Positions 24,393 to 35,500 of a stretch of DNA of 64,000 nucleotides are shown here, piece after piece. Numbering within the stretch: the first letter of the stretch is position 1; every line of letters begins with the position of its first letter. Below the pieces are notes generated by a model. It worked only from the letters and a program-made list of their open reading frames with translations. It was not told the origin of the DNA and made no database searches. Position numbers and translations under genes: made by a program. Source of the DNA: Elysia crispata (lineage: Eukaryota; Mollusca; Gastropoda; Plakobranchidae); assembly GCA_033675545.1 (NCBI GenBank), contig JAWDGP010003786.1, positions 204,501-268,500 of the forward strand, in the 5' to 3' direction.

Positions 24393-25525
24393 GCTGGAAG
24401 ATAAGAATGGGGTTTAAAAAGACTGGAAAAAAATGAATCAGACTCAGATGAGAGGTAGGGTTTATGTACAATTTACTAATCATAGGAAAAACATCATAAA
24501 CAATAATTAAAAGTCAATTTAGACGCCTGGCACTTGTCTATCATATTAATAGAGTGCAATCCAATGCATCATTTATTATCACTTCATAAGATTTTACTAT
24601 AATATATACTCAGACTGCACCTATCGACTAAAAAAATGTGCAGACCCTATGTGTATTCCAGCAGGTAAGGCATACCAACTGAGGCTGTTACTTAAGGTTC
24701 ATAAACCTATATTTTTAAACATGCCTAGCATTATTGATAGGCTTTGTAGAAATAGAGAGGATGTTGCATCAAGCATGGTTGAAACGATGATAAAAAAATT
24801 GTTGAGAAACACCTGGAACAGAAAGGGTCCATTGAAAACACAATAAAAATTCTCTCAATTCATCAATTAGAAAAGTCTAGCTCTTTGTACGTGTGACCTC
24901 CCTCCAGCATAAAAAAATGCAGTTTCAGCAAAAGATCATGTTAGTCCGACAGTACGTAGATCTGGGCGTCATTAGGAAATGCCTCTGTAAACACGTATAG
25001 ACTCCATCTTCTGTAGAGGGGAAGAAAGAGGGAGCGACTAGATCAGAAACTTATTTAATAAGTAATTGCCATTTTTTTCTATAGCAAAATTTATTATTCT
25101 TACTTATTATGCTAGGCCCAGCCGTGACAATTTAATAAGACATGAAGTAAGAAAATAGATTCTTACATTTAAGTGATCTCCTAGAAGAACTAGATTATAC
25201 ATGTATTCTAGATTTAGCTCTATATCTAGTCTAGGTTAAGTCCAAGCAGGTACCACAAGCGATCGCCCCTCGCGGGTAGAAAAGCTTAGGCCTCAAGAGA
25301 ATCTGACATTTAGATCGTTTTTATGAAAAACATATCTCTGGAACTACTGACGATTAAAAAAGAATTTAAAGAGAGGTGAGTGATGTGCTTAATCTGGGAC
25401 TGGACATAATTAATACATAGGAAATACAAAAAAAAAAAAAAGGGTCTTAAATAAGCAATGCATGCATACTTATGTGTTGTTATTATTAGAGGCAAAAAAG
25501 ATGTGCTGAGATAAAAGCGCTTTAC
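24393..25525. other. Mostly unassigned; start of copy C continues here
   Basis: At 24393-24410 the minus strand gives an acceptor (ATCTTCCAG) directly before the first bases of the copy C exon. Beyond that I find no exon of copy C and no other gene. The 65-codon frame at 24649-24846 has no recognisable domain. Confidence 0.45.
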
Positions 25526-26349
25526 CTTGACAGCAACTGTTGATTGACTTTGAAACAAGTCTGTTGCATGCACAAAGGCCTTGCACTTTTCAGAGATAAA
25601 GTCCATTTCTACTTTGATTTGCATTCTGACATCCGCAGACAGGCCAGCCAGGTATTGGAGTGAGTCACATGGGGTGGGCTATCTCTGCTTCAATAAACCC
25701 AAGGAAGGCATCCATGTTCTCTCGGTGGTACTCGACTGCATCATACCAGCAGTTCCATCTATATTGAAATAATAAAGGACATTAACAGAATTAGAAAAAA
25801 AATATAATAATAAATGTCCATGTGCCTTCCTTATTCTGTATTTATGCCATACTTTTAACTCACTGACTGTCAAAGCCAAACCTGCTCCAAGCTTTTTTTT
25901 TTCCACTTTAGTTACAATATTACTAAAGCTGCATTTGGGCATTCAAGATTAAATGTAGTAAACCTAAAAAGAGAAAAGGCAAATAAAATTTTAGAGAATA
26001 ATCACAATAATCATTTTTAGAATGCGAAATTTGCGATATATATACTTCATGTATGTGGGAAATAAATATCTGGAACGAATTTTTAACAGAAAATCAATCT
26101 TTTTTTTTCAGAGAAAAAACTGCCACTCATGAATAATCAAGTAAATATGCAAACAGCACTTACCTTGTACCCACTAGGTTAGGGGCCAACTTGGCATCTT
26201 TTCGGGGTCCGATTCCTTGAGATACCGAATGTAGCGTGCTTTCTTGGCCCCAGCATGCCGAAATATGGCTGACTTGACACATTTGTTTGTCTGCACGAAT
26301 GGCTTCCGGAATGACTCTCCCAATAAGTTCATGATATGTGCTATCACAC
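25526..26349 (-). pseudogene. hAT-type transposase, two exons
   Basis: Exon a (26349-26164) follows TTTTATTTCAG and reads GVIAHIMNLLGESFRKPF, then NKCVKSAIFRHAGAKKARYI and RYLKESDPEKMP; after a one-base shift it gives KLAPNLVGTR. It ends at a GTAAGT donor. Exon b (25758-25526) follows TTCAATATAG and joins in phase: R-WNCWYDAVEYHRENMDAFL, GFIEAEI, a shift near 25680, then DSLQYLAGLSADVR, VEMDFISEKCKAFVHATDLF and a GTAAAG donor. 'H.MNL.GE.F', 'FRHAGARK.RYLR' and 'TRW...W..AV.YH' are the region after the second Asp in many invertebrate hAT transposases. Other exons are not visible. Two frameshifts in 120 codons make it a remnant. Confidence 0.65.
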
Positions 26350-26978
26350 CTGAAATAAAAGTACATGTTCGTCATGAGCTTGTAAAATAAAAGAGACCAG
26401 GTCACAATTTCAGCGCTTCCACCCTCCCGGCAAGACTACTTAAACTTCTTTCATCTGTGGAAGAAATTAGAGACATGTAATTAGGTGTGGCAAACAAAAA
26501 TTTGAAAGATTTAAGAACCCTTCTATTTTAGTTTAAATGGATTCTTCTCTGCAAACCATGAAAAATACTTTTTAAAGCATCAAAATCGGTTGATAAATAA
26601 ACTTTTAGTGAATTTTTTAAATTCTTGCAGACCCCAAAAATTGAACGGCCGCGCGTAATCAGGTTGGAAACCCATTTTTAAGGGGCACATCTTTCAGAAT
26701 AGCTTAAATAGATAGACATCTCTATTGATTTTGCTTACTACCCAAAAAGTACTATGGGATTTAAAGTTTTGCAGGCCATATTCTGTATATTTTTGATAAA
26801 AATAACACTCTAAACACGTCAAATTTCACAAAAACGCAAGAAAATTTTGCATATTTTATTCAAAATTACCATTTTTGGCAATCGTCACAAACAAAAATAT
26901 TACTTTCTCAATTAATGGAAATCAAAGACAGCCACATAGAGAGTACCGGTACACCTAATTTTTTTCAGGGTGTTAAGA
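26350..26978. other. No gene recognised
   Basis: AT-rich spacer between the hAT remnant and the Tigger terminus. The hAT element's outer end may lie in it. Confidence 0.45.
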
Positions 26979-26980
26979 TA

Positions 26981-28948
26981 CAGTGCACACCTGATATATC
27001 GACATAAAGGGTTCCAAATGTTCTATGTCGATATAAGAGAAAGTCGATATAAAAGAAATCTATATTAAATCACATTTCTACACACTAAAAAGAGGTTTTG
27101 TAGTAAACTCCACAAAACAAGGATTTTTGTTCATGGGGGACAAATACATCTGGTTCATATTAAGCTCAGTCAGTTACTTCCCTTGGTTTGAAAAAATCTG
27201 CAAAACTCTCCCATCCAATACTTACAAAAATTTTTGCTCATCATTTATTTATAGGCCCTTAAAAGGGCCGTTTGAGGTGATGCTTAATTTTTAACCCCTT
27301 GTCAATCGCACCGTTTTCTAAACCCTTTGAAAGAAGTCAAGAAGCGACTTTTGTTTCAAGTTTGAAGAGCTTATTTCTTCCACCTTATCCTCAACTGTGC
27401 TCAAATGACTAAAGAGACAGTCTCCCTTTTCTTGTTGGGCTGCAAATCGCCTAAGAGTTGCTATTGCAGCCCTTGCCTCTCCTACTGTAACCCTCCTCTC
27501 AGCCTCATCCTGGGACTTCATTTCTTCATCTGACTCGGACTCAGGGCAGTTCTGAGACTGGACAATTTGAACCAACTCAGACACTGACATCTCTGCAGTT
27601 GTTTCTACATTAACATCTATAGAGACAAAATCTTGGGCTGTTGTCTGCAGAAATGTCACACCTGCCAGTGATTCCATGGCATTCTCCAACTCATCTGTCT
27701 CAGTTACAAGTGGAGGGTCTTCTGTTGCTGTAACATTAACTTCCTTGCAGAACCCAGCATGACGAAAACAGTTCTTTATCGTTTTCTCTGTGACCTTGTC
27801 CCAGGCTAACCTTAGGTCGCACAGTGCGTCAAGTACTGATATTCTGAATGTCTCAGAAGTAGTAGGCTCTGCAGAGACTGTTGTCATCTTGTCCTTGATG
27901 TGGTCGAGGTATTTTCCCACAACTCAAACCCGGTAGTGATGCTTGAGGGAATTAATTATTCCCTGATCTCATGGCTGCAGATGACTTGTCGTATTGGGTG
28001 GCAGGAAAACAAGTTTGATGCTCCTCAGGCCATCAATATGTGGATGTGCTGGGCAGTTGTCAACTACCATGGCAACAGATCTGCCTTGAAGGACGAATTT
28101 CCTGTCCAATTTCCTGAGCCAGTTCTCAAAAATAGAGCTAGTCATCCATGCCTTTTTATTAGCTGTGTAGTCCACAGGCAGATTTTTCACATTCTTCATA
28201 CATCTTGGCCTCAGAGATTTACCGATAACAACAAGCGGCAGTTTCTCTTTGCCAGACATGTTTGCGGCAACCAAAGCTGTCATCCTCTCCTTAGCTTTCT
28301 TTCCCCCTGTACACTTTTCACCCTTCAAGGCAAGCGACTTGTCAGGCAAACATTTATAGAAAATGCCTGTTTCATCTGCATTGAAGATGTCGTCCTCTCC
28401 ATACTCATTTAAGAGAGAAGGCAAATCGTGCTGTTTCCATGCATTTGTGACTGTGTGGTCTACTGCAGCCGCCTCTCCACTGACAGTCTTGAGAGCAATG
28501 CCATGACGACGCTTGAAACGCTCTATCCACCCTACACTGGCAGTGAAGTCTGTTAAACCTAACTCTGAAGCAATAAGCTCAGCCTGACTGGTGAGCACAG
28601 GATTAGAGATAGGAGCGCTCATTGCTCTGGCTTGCTTGAACCACAGGAACAAGGCTTGATCTATGTCCAATTTCTCTGTTGTTCTCTGTCTCTTTCTGTC
28701 AGGTTGAAATTCAGCTGTCAGACCAGGTCTCTCTAACTTGGCTCTATTTTTCACAATGGTGGATAGGGTATTGTGAGGAATACCGTATTTTCCCGCTATT
28801 TCTTTCTTTGTTCCTTGTTTCTTGTCCACATCAGCAAGCAGTTGAAGTTTAGTCTGGATGCTGAGATTTTTTACGAGTTTTCTTCTGGTCAGACATTCTT
28901 GGGCAAGACAGTACCGGCAGGTTAGCTAGATGCGAAGATTTGGTGTAA
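26981..28948 (-). mobile_element. Tigger/pogo element, truncated at its 5' side
   Basis: TA followed by CAGTGCACACCTGATATATC at 26979-27000, then repeated ATATCGA/GTCGATAT motifs, matches the style of pogo/Tigger ends (TA target, CAGT, repeats with TCGATAT). A complete transposase-sized frame follows on minus. No matching right terminus is seen: the sequence changes to the LINE-A 3' end at about 28949, so the side upstream of the gene was lost or displaced. Confidence 0.75.
27318..28896 (-). pseudogene. Tigger/pogo transposase (CENP-B-like, DDE_1)
   Basis: ATG at 28896 gives MSDQKKTRK, then a one-base shift in an A run, then NLSIQTKLQLLADVDKKQG and the 27969-28829 frame: an HTH (KKEIAGKYGIPHNTLSTIVK), a second DNA-binding helix region (QALFLWFKQARAM..GWIERFKRRHGI), then DDE_1. 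Catalytic Asp residues are visible in FNADETG, VVDNCPAH and, after an in-frame TGA, DQGIINSLKHHYRV. A second TGA precedes VVGKYLDHIKDKM. The C-terminal 200 codons carry WDKVTEKTIKNCFRHAGF, a typical Tigger segment, and an acidic tail ending LLDFFQRV. Length is close to a full transposase; one shift and two stops inactivate it. Confidence 0.85.
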
Positions 28949-29383
28949 AATATTTTACCCGTGTGCCTTTTATTTTTTGCTATTCGGTGACCCGGTTGGT
29001 TAGTTGATTAGTGGGTGATTATTAATTCCGTTCACTCTTGTTTAAGGTTATGTAGAAAAAAAAAACAAAAAAAAAACACATTCTTTCATGGTTAGGATAG
29101 GGATCCTATCTATTGGGTTAGGTTGTGGAGTTGTCTCCTCTTCTTCAAGATTTGACTCCGCCACGGTGGTAAGTTGTGTTAGTGTGCTACTCTGGTTCTG
29201 TTTCTATTGCCCTCTGCTCCAATGAGTCACGAGGGAGGCACTCCACACTTTCCCAGCCCAGAATGGGCCGACCATGCCACCTTCCCTTAAAGTGTCCCCG
29301 CCCTATGGTGGCTCGTTAGTGGTGTTATGTTATTCCTGTCGGCTATTCTAAGGCCGTGGATGGTTATGTGGGGTGGGTCATTT

Positions 29384-29720
29384 CGCGGGTGGTATTGCGT
29401 AGAGTCGTAACTCATTTTTGGCAACTTTTCAGGAAGGCCAAAAAACTGTCTCATTTGTTTATTTTTTGCTCAATTTGTCTAAAATTCAAACATAAGATAT
29501 CAAAAATGCTTTCCTTTAAAGATGTCAAGTTTTTTTATTGTAATCATGACCGATTACACTGTGTACGACTTACGACCTTTTGCAGCAATAAAAGTGTTTT
29601 TTAATACAGTCGTAACCCTTCTTACGATCACATTTTCTAGATTTTTGTGGATTGCATAGAGTAGTAACTAGACTTACGACTTTATGCAAACGAAAAGTCT
29701 TAACGACTAAGTGAAAGATG
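29384..29720. repeat. Left TIR and subterminal GTCGTAA repeats
   Basis: After the 36-base TIR, GTCGTAA or its complement TTACGAC occurs at about 29404, 29569, 29607, 29670 and nearby (also the degenerate TTACGATC and TAGTAAC), in both orientations. Confidence 0.65.
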
Positions 29721-30403
29721 TACACTGTGTATGAAGATACGCCAGAAGTTGGGATTTTTTAAAATTTAAATTAGAACTTTAATTCAAGAAAACATCAAAA
29801 ACAGAAATATTGAATTACAAACACTTATCATTGGTACAGCCTAAAAGAAATCTTACAAGTTCAGGGTCTTTCGCCACATTTCGTCAATATGAAAAAGCTA
29901 TAAGAAAAAAGACATTTGAAAAGGCAGTAGAATGCAATAACCACATCGTTCGTCTGTAAAACAATTAAGAAAAAGAAGTGAAAAAACACATTCTATTTTC
30001 CTTATTTTTTTTTGTAAAGTTATAAGGCACAATCAAATCATTAAACGTGTGAGACGATTATGCATCAACGAAAACTACAGAGAAATGAACTTTAGGCTAT
30101 ATGCCTTCATCAGTCAAGACATTATGAAACGATGCATAGTGATCCAAATTCAAGTCATAAAATAAGTCAATGCTAAAATAAAAAAAATGTTGCTGAGCCT
30201 ATGTGTATGTCAATATTTTTAAAAGGTAATGTAAGAAAAAGTTTAATTGTATATAATGCCATGTTTCGAGCACATTTAACGTTCGTGCACTGTTTTAGGT
30301 TGTAGTTTTTATCTGGATGGGTGTTTCCATAATTATAATCATAACTTTTTATTTCTGATTTACGTAGAAGACCCAAAAGCAATCAGTTGTCGTAGAGGAA
30401 AAA

Positions 30404-31600
30404 TCAATAATGGAGAGACTGATAGAAGGAATGGTGAATAGAAGGGACTAAAAGCTTATCACAAAGAGTTTTTAAATCATTTACTTTGTCTTTGTCGATT
30501 TCCAGGTAAGAATCGCGAACGGGTTTCAAATGGGTTTCACTAAGCTCTGGCAAAGTTACTTTTTTGCACCATTTTGAACTTAAATCTAAATTAACCGAGT
30601 CATTTTCATCATAGCTATATGACATATTTATAATATTGGGTGTTTCTCATTCAACTGATATCTTCCACGCAAGTATCACAACAACGAGGCAATATATTTG
30701 TTTCTGTTTTGCCCGGTGCAGGCATCTGAATATAGGGAGATTGAAGTTACTTCTGTTTCAGCTTTTCCCTTTACAAATTCAAATAAACACGAGCCAACTT
30801 CATTCGAGCCTCACTTGGCGATACGCTCGTTCCATATGTTGTTAACTCCCAAATCTTGTCCATAATCAAATATTGTCAGGTTGTACGTATTTAATTTCCG
30901 TCGGTGAGAAAAGCCTTTGGAGTAACCTTTAGGTGTAATTAATACATCTTGAAGGTCAAACACAGCAGCAGAAAAAGAGGAATCGTGTTTAGCTCTCATT
31001 TTATCATTTTCCTTTTATTGCCTCTTGAAACTTCATTCTGTAATGCTTCTCATACTCTGTTTTCATCTCTTCTTTGTTTGGAGAGTTATTATACATGGTG
31101 CAAAAGTCACATCTATCCTTTGATCTTTTAAAAAATCCCAAATTAAACTCTGTGTAAAATATTTTCTTATAAGAAGATTTACTTACAAATTTAGTCTTTT
31201 TTTTTTTTTTTCCTCATTGACATAAAGATCGTTAAGTTTTCCTAAATTTAGTTCTGCACTCAAGTAATTGCGACGAGATTCTTTTCTACTATAATGACTC
31301 TCTGTTTGAGGGAAACTAGGAATATGTTCTCAACTCCTTCTTTTTCGTCATTATTTTGAACGCATGTAGTTGTACCCCTTTTATCTTCCTCTATGATATC
31401 AGTTTTCTTTTTGTACGCAGAGAATAGCATTTTCTCACTTATATGAAGTGTGTAAAAAGAAAGTTTTTACAAACTTCATGTTTATTATCCTCTGCAGAAA
31501 GGTGCCATCTATATGATCTTTTTCTACGTGATGTATCCCCCTTTTTGGATTATTTCTTCTTCACTTCTTCGCAGAGACTGTCTTTATTTCTAAAGGTGTG
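30404..31600 (-). pseudogene. DUF7869-type transposon protein
   Basis: Minus-strand order: RKRSYRWHLSAEDNKHEVCK and NFLF (N-terminal VCK.FF motif), a shift, SEKMLFSAYKKKTDI, a shift, TESHYSRKESRRNYLSAELN, then SKDRCDFCTMYNNSPNKEEM, a basic helix, a shift, SSFSAAVFDLQDVLITPKG, RRKLNTYNLTIFDYG, WNERIAK, a stop, GSNEVGSCLFEFVKG, SLYSDACTGQNRNKYIASLL, a gap, then KWCKKVTLPELSETHLKP and DLKTLCDKLLVPSIHHSFYQ. This is the whole motif series of DUF7869-type proteins except about 90 residues after SD..C.GQN. The SD of SDACTGQN is a candidate catalytic Asp. At least four shifts or stops. It sits alone inside the TIR element, so it is the likely transposase. Confidence 0.7.
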
Positions 31601-31719
31601 AGTTCAAATTGATATCCAGCGTATAGGGATTCTGCCAGTCTAACAATAAAAGATGACAACAAGTTTTTGTCATGAAACGTTAGTGTAGCCTTCCAATTAT
31701 CCAAGGGCATGCCCTATAA

Positions 31720-32085
31720 ATCCCTTGAATGTGGATGAAATAGGCAAACACACGATTCCTTTTTTATCAGGAATATCCAAGTGTGCGTCAAGTTACAGCA
31801 ATACTGGAACATATCTAATGCATCGACAATTGTTGTGAAATATTCATCTTCCAGTTGAATATAAAGTGACCCGAAGTGCAGAGATGTGATTGACACGTCA
31901 TACTGCTGGCCGTCCACCCAAACTTGTTTGGGAATGTCGGTGACAAGTGGATACTGACTTTCTCCAAGGTTGGTGTTGATGCAGACCCAGTCGCCATTTC
32001 TCAGAAGAATTCTGACTAGCGTCTCGGATGTTCAGTCTTTAACGTCCTCCTTTACATTCATTATTAAAAAGGCAAGCGAGTTAAA
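31720..32085 (-). pseudogene. Unassigned coding segment, weakly Tudor-like
   Basis: One minus frame, with a single TGA, reads SLAFLIMNVKEDVKD, stop, TSETLVRILLRNGDWVCINT, then QVWVDGQQYDVSITSLHFGS, LYIQLEDEYFTTIVDALDMF and QYC. A strand 'V.ITS......YIQL' followed by a helix ending 'YC' is reminiscent of the start of Tudor domains in piRNA-pathway proteins. It lies upstream of the DUF7869-type gene, on the same strand and within the same TIRs. It could be a captured host exon, an N-terminal exon of the transposon gene, or chance. Confidence 0.25.
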
Positions 32086-32089
32086 GGTG

Positions 32090-33520
32090 CACTACCTGCC
32101 CACAGTCCGGTACCGGTCACCGCCTTGGTGGCTGCTTGCTTGCAAGGAAGGTCTGGAAAAAAGTGCAAAGACAATAAAATATTGTGTTATCCTCGCGTGG
32201 AGTATAATCATATATCTATAAATGTATGTTAAACTTAAAAGCTATTCTAGGTATGGGAAGATAAAAGGAGATTACTGTTATTGCTGCAGCACCTGTGAAA
32301 ACATTCACCCAGTTATTTTTTAACTCTATTTCTTAAACCTTGCCCAGTGGAAATATAACACTCACGGAGGCTACTGTTTCTTTGAGTTAAGTCACAGAAG
32401 TTCAAATATTGGGCAACAATATTTGGAACAATTTTGTATTCTTGTGTGTTTCATTCATGGAAGTCATTGAAATCTTTAATATCAAGGCACAATTTTAAAC
32501 TTCTTAAAAAACTACTTGGGAATTTTATCCTATGACCAAGTCCATCAGTGTCAAGAAATTGTGAATATACTTTTAACATATATTTATAATTTAATTGCTG
32601 CACAAATTCTGTAAACAAAACTTACCCCATACTTGGTGAAAAATTGCCACCAATGAATAAACCAATAGACACGTTTGAATTCAAATGAAAATGAGCATGA
32701 AATTGATCAGTTGTGCTCACCACAAGACCAGCGAACAAATACTTTTGGATAGACGCTTCACTTTTTATAGATTCGTTCACTTTAATAAGCAAACAAAGTT
32801 TAATCTAGTATAATTGAGAATAAAAAAGACTGTCCTGAGTTAAAATAATAACGTTCACTGCAGTACAAGATGATAGTCGTCTGTACTACTGGCAACCACT
32901 GACCAACACGCGCTACCGGTACTTCAAAACTTTGATATGCAACATGACCACTCGGTCTCAGCTATAACCTGTGTAAGCGTGGACAGTGACCGTTGGGGTC
33001 GACGGCATTACACCAAGGCTGCACGTGTTAAAGATTCTTGGGTTTTACATAGGGTTACTATTAACTAGACCCACTATGTTATTAATAATTGAGGAAGATC
33101 TTTAAGGATTAAGAAATTACAAGCTTAATTTTACCTAACGACATTCAGTTACTTTTATCAAAATAGTGAATTTAAGAAATTCATGCCTCTGGAACTTGAC
33201 ATAAACACAAAGTTATAACATTTCTTTTTTTCAAATTCTTTACTTATTTTAAATAAAAAATAGAATACTGTTAGTAGATCGTAAAAAAGAGTACTCACCT
33301 AATTAATGAAGACCTTATCTGACTGTCAGTTTGATCCTTCTCAGTTTCGATAGTTGAGTGAAACGTTACAAAGCTAGAAGTCTCGAAGAACCTTTAATCC
33401 ATTAAAGATCCGGAAGACCAGATTGACCAAAACTGGTCTCCTTGCTGGCTTACATAGTACTCACCAATGCATTTTTACCGCTTTAAATTCGTTGGCGCCC
33501 ATATACATGGATATTTTTGA
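32090..33520. other. Non-coding interior of the DUF7869 element
   Basis: No recognisable gene. AT-rich, part of the region between the coding segment and the right subterminal repeats. Confidence 0.5.
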
Positions 33521-33524
33521 GCAA

Positions 33525-34002
33525 TGGACGGAGGTCGTAAGTTTATCATTGCTTTTCTGTGCGTTAAATGCCGGATCGCGATTTTTCGTTTTGAATAAGG
33601 TCGTAAGCAGTGTTACGATGCTCAAAACATGCAATTGTCTCATAGCGTTATTAAAATTCGATTTGAATACAGTCGTAACTTGACACACGACCTTTTCAAA
33701 TAAGAAATGCAAGCATGCTTCAAAACTTGTTCGTCATTGAATAAAGTCGTAACAAATGTTACTACCCTTTACAAACATTATTTTTCTCTTCGAGGTTGTA
33801 AGTAGTGATACAACTTTATTCAATGACAAAATATTTTAAACTGAACATACTACCTTAGCATTTTTATCAATATCTCGGCCATTCTTGGCGCGAAAGGTAC
33901 AGGACCAAGATAGAAAGATGCAGAATTAAGAGAAGTATCAGGTAGAAAAATATCTCGAAATCGCCCAAAATTGAGTTACGACCCTATGCAATACCACCCG
34001 CG
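33525..34002. repeat. Right TIR and subterminal GTCGTAA repeats
   Basis: GTCGTAA occurs at about 33534, 33601, 33671 and 33745, plus a GTTGTAA variant near 33796, spaced roughly 50-75 bases, often followed within 15-25 bases by a complementary TTACGA or ACGACC. The 36-base TIR closes the element. Confidence 0.7.
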
Positions 34003-35500
34003 ATTTGGTCTATTGGGTTAGGTGTCAGTTTCTAATCCTATTCTGTTGGAGATCTTTGCATCCTAAAAATAACGGGTCGTCTATTCCTACCTGTTACTTA
34101 TCGCGGGACGAGGGGAAAGAGAGAACATATAACAACAATAAAATGAATTTTTTTTTTTTTACCTTAAAAGGACAAAAATAAAGTAAACTAAAATCGATGA
34201 TAGTCTTTCCTCTCTAATTCTCTTTGTTCCTGTGGAGTAAATTGCAGATTAGAGGTTAATTAGGGGATGTGGGGTTGGGTTTTGGTTCTCTGTCTTCTGC
34301 TCGTACTCCTGTGGAAAGAGAAGAGTGCTGTGTTATCCTGGATCTTGTTCATTTCCTGTATTTTTACTCTATGCCTCTGAGAAAATAGGTAACTAATAGA
34401 TCCTTAACTCTTTAAGGTGCAAGTTTCCTGTCGGCCATTTTGTTTCTCAGGTTCAACTTCCTGACAACAGAAGTGGGCTTGGTTTGTTTAGATTCTTTTG
34501 GGCTTTGAGAAGCAAAAATGGGTGCCTCTAGAAAAAAGCCTATAAAATATTTATTTTCACACCTATGATCTTGAAACTTTCCACAATTAATTTAAAGAGG
34601 ATCGGCAATATGACTATGGGCTGCTTTTCTTGATTTTTTGGCTATTTTTTTTTTCACCTGACCAGTTATTAATATACTATTTTGAGTGCACTATTTAGAG
34701 ATCCACTTTATTTCTGTTGTTTTATATTAATAATTGATATTATAAACTTTTATAAAAAAAAATGCGCTATAGATGTTATTGTTCTTTCTGTTGTGTTTGT
34801 GGGTGAATTTTGTGTCATGAGGAAGTTGGTTACTAGTGTTAGCAGATAGATGACATACAACTTACAAGAGGAAATGATATGATTGAATAAGAAAGAGTTT
34901 AATGACTGGACATATTTTTATCAGTCCCCTATACTAACAAGATTTCATTCATATCAAAATGAAAGGATTTTCTATCCAGCCTACACCAGGACTGGATTTA
35001 GCAAGACTTTGAGAGGTCTGGAAATTAATAGATTCCATGACTAGTGAAAAAAAAATAGTAGATTGTGATCATGAGAACCACACAAGTAAACTCAAAGAAT
35101 CAACTAGATCTAGATCTTCATGTGTTGACTGAACTGAAGTGTGTTATAAACAGAAAACTGTATAGGAAAGCACATTCAAAAACGTGGACACGAAAGAGGC
35201 TGACAACAGAACAAAAACAAACTTAAAAAGTATTGTGCATGCTGGATAAAAAAAAATAACTAACTGTGACAAGACAATAGAAAAACTCAACTTACTTTTG
35301 GATCAGTTTTGTTTAATTAATCCTTGAAGTTGAATTTCACTTAAGTTGAAATTCACAGTCACAACACTGTATTCATAAAATTTATACACAAAGAAAATTA
35401 CTGGCACTCACAACATTTATAATAATGAAAAAAAATTAAAGGTAGTAAAAGGCACAATGACTAACACAATATTAAAATTAAGTTTTTACGGATAATAGAA

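Larger units (their letters stand above)
29384..34002 (-). mobile_element. DUF7869 element: 4.6-kb TIR DNA transposon
   Basis: The ends are inverted repeats of about 36 bases with three mismatches: left CGCGGGTGGTATTGCGTAG.., right (reverse complement) CGCGGGTGGTATTGCATAG.., both continuing GTCGTAACTCA and TTTTGG. ATTT flanks both sides (29380-29383, 34003-34006). In LINE-A the flanks rejoin to match LINE-C (GTGGGGTGGGTC...), so this is a real insertion with a 4-bp duplication. GTCGTAA-type motifs recur near both ends. The cargo on minus is a broken DUF7869-type protein (30404-31600). I do not know a named superfamily with this combination. Confidence 0.8.

Noticed and set aside
24649..24846. 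65-codon plus-strand frame
   Set aside because: No recognisable motif, and no copy elsewhere in the window.
26160..26405. 81-codon frame as an independent peptide
   Set aside because: It is part of a hAT exon; the coding phase switches within it.
29384..34002. Interpretation as a Helitron or LTR element
   Set aside because: Ends are inverted repeats with a duplication; there is no Rep/helicase, no direct LTR and no reverse transcriptase.
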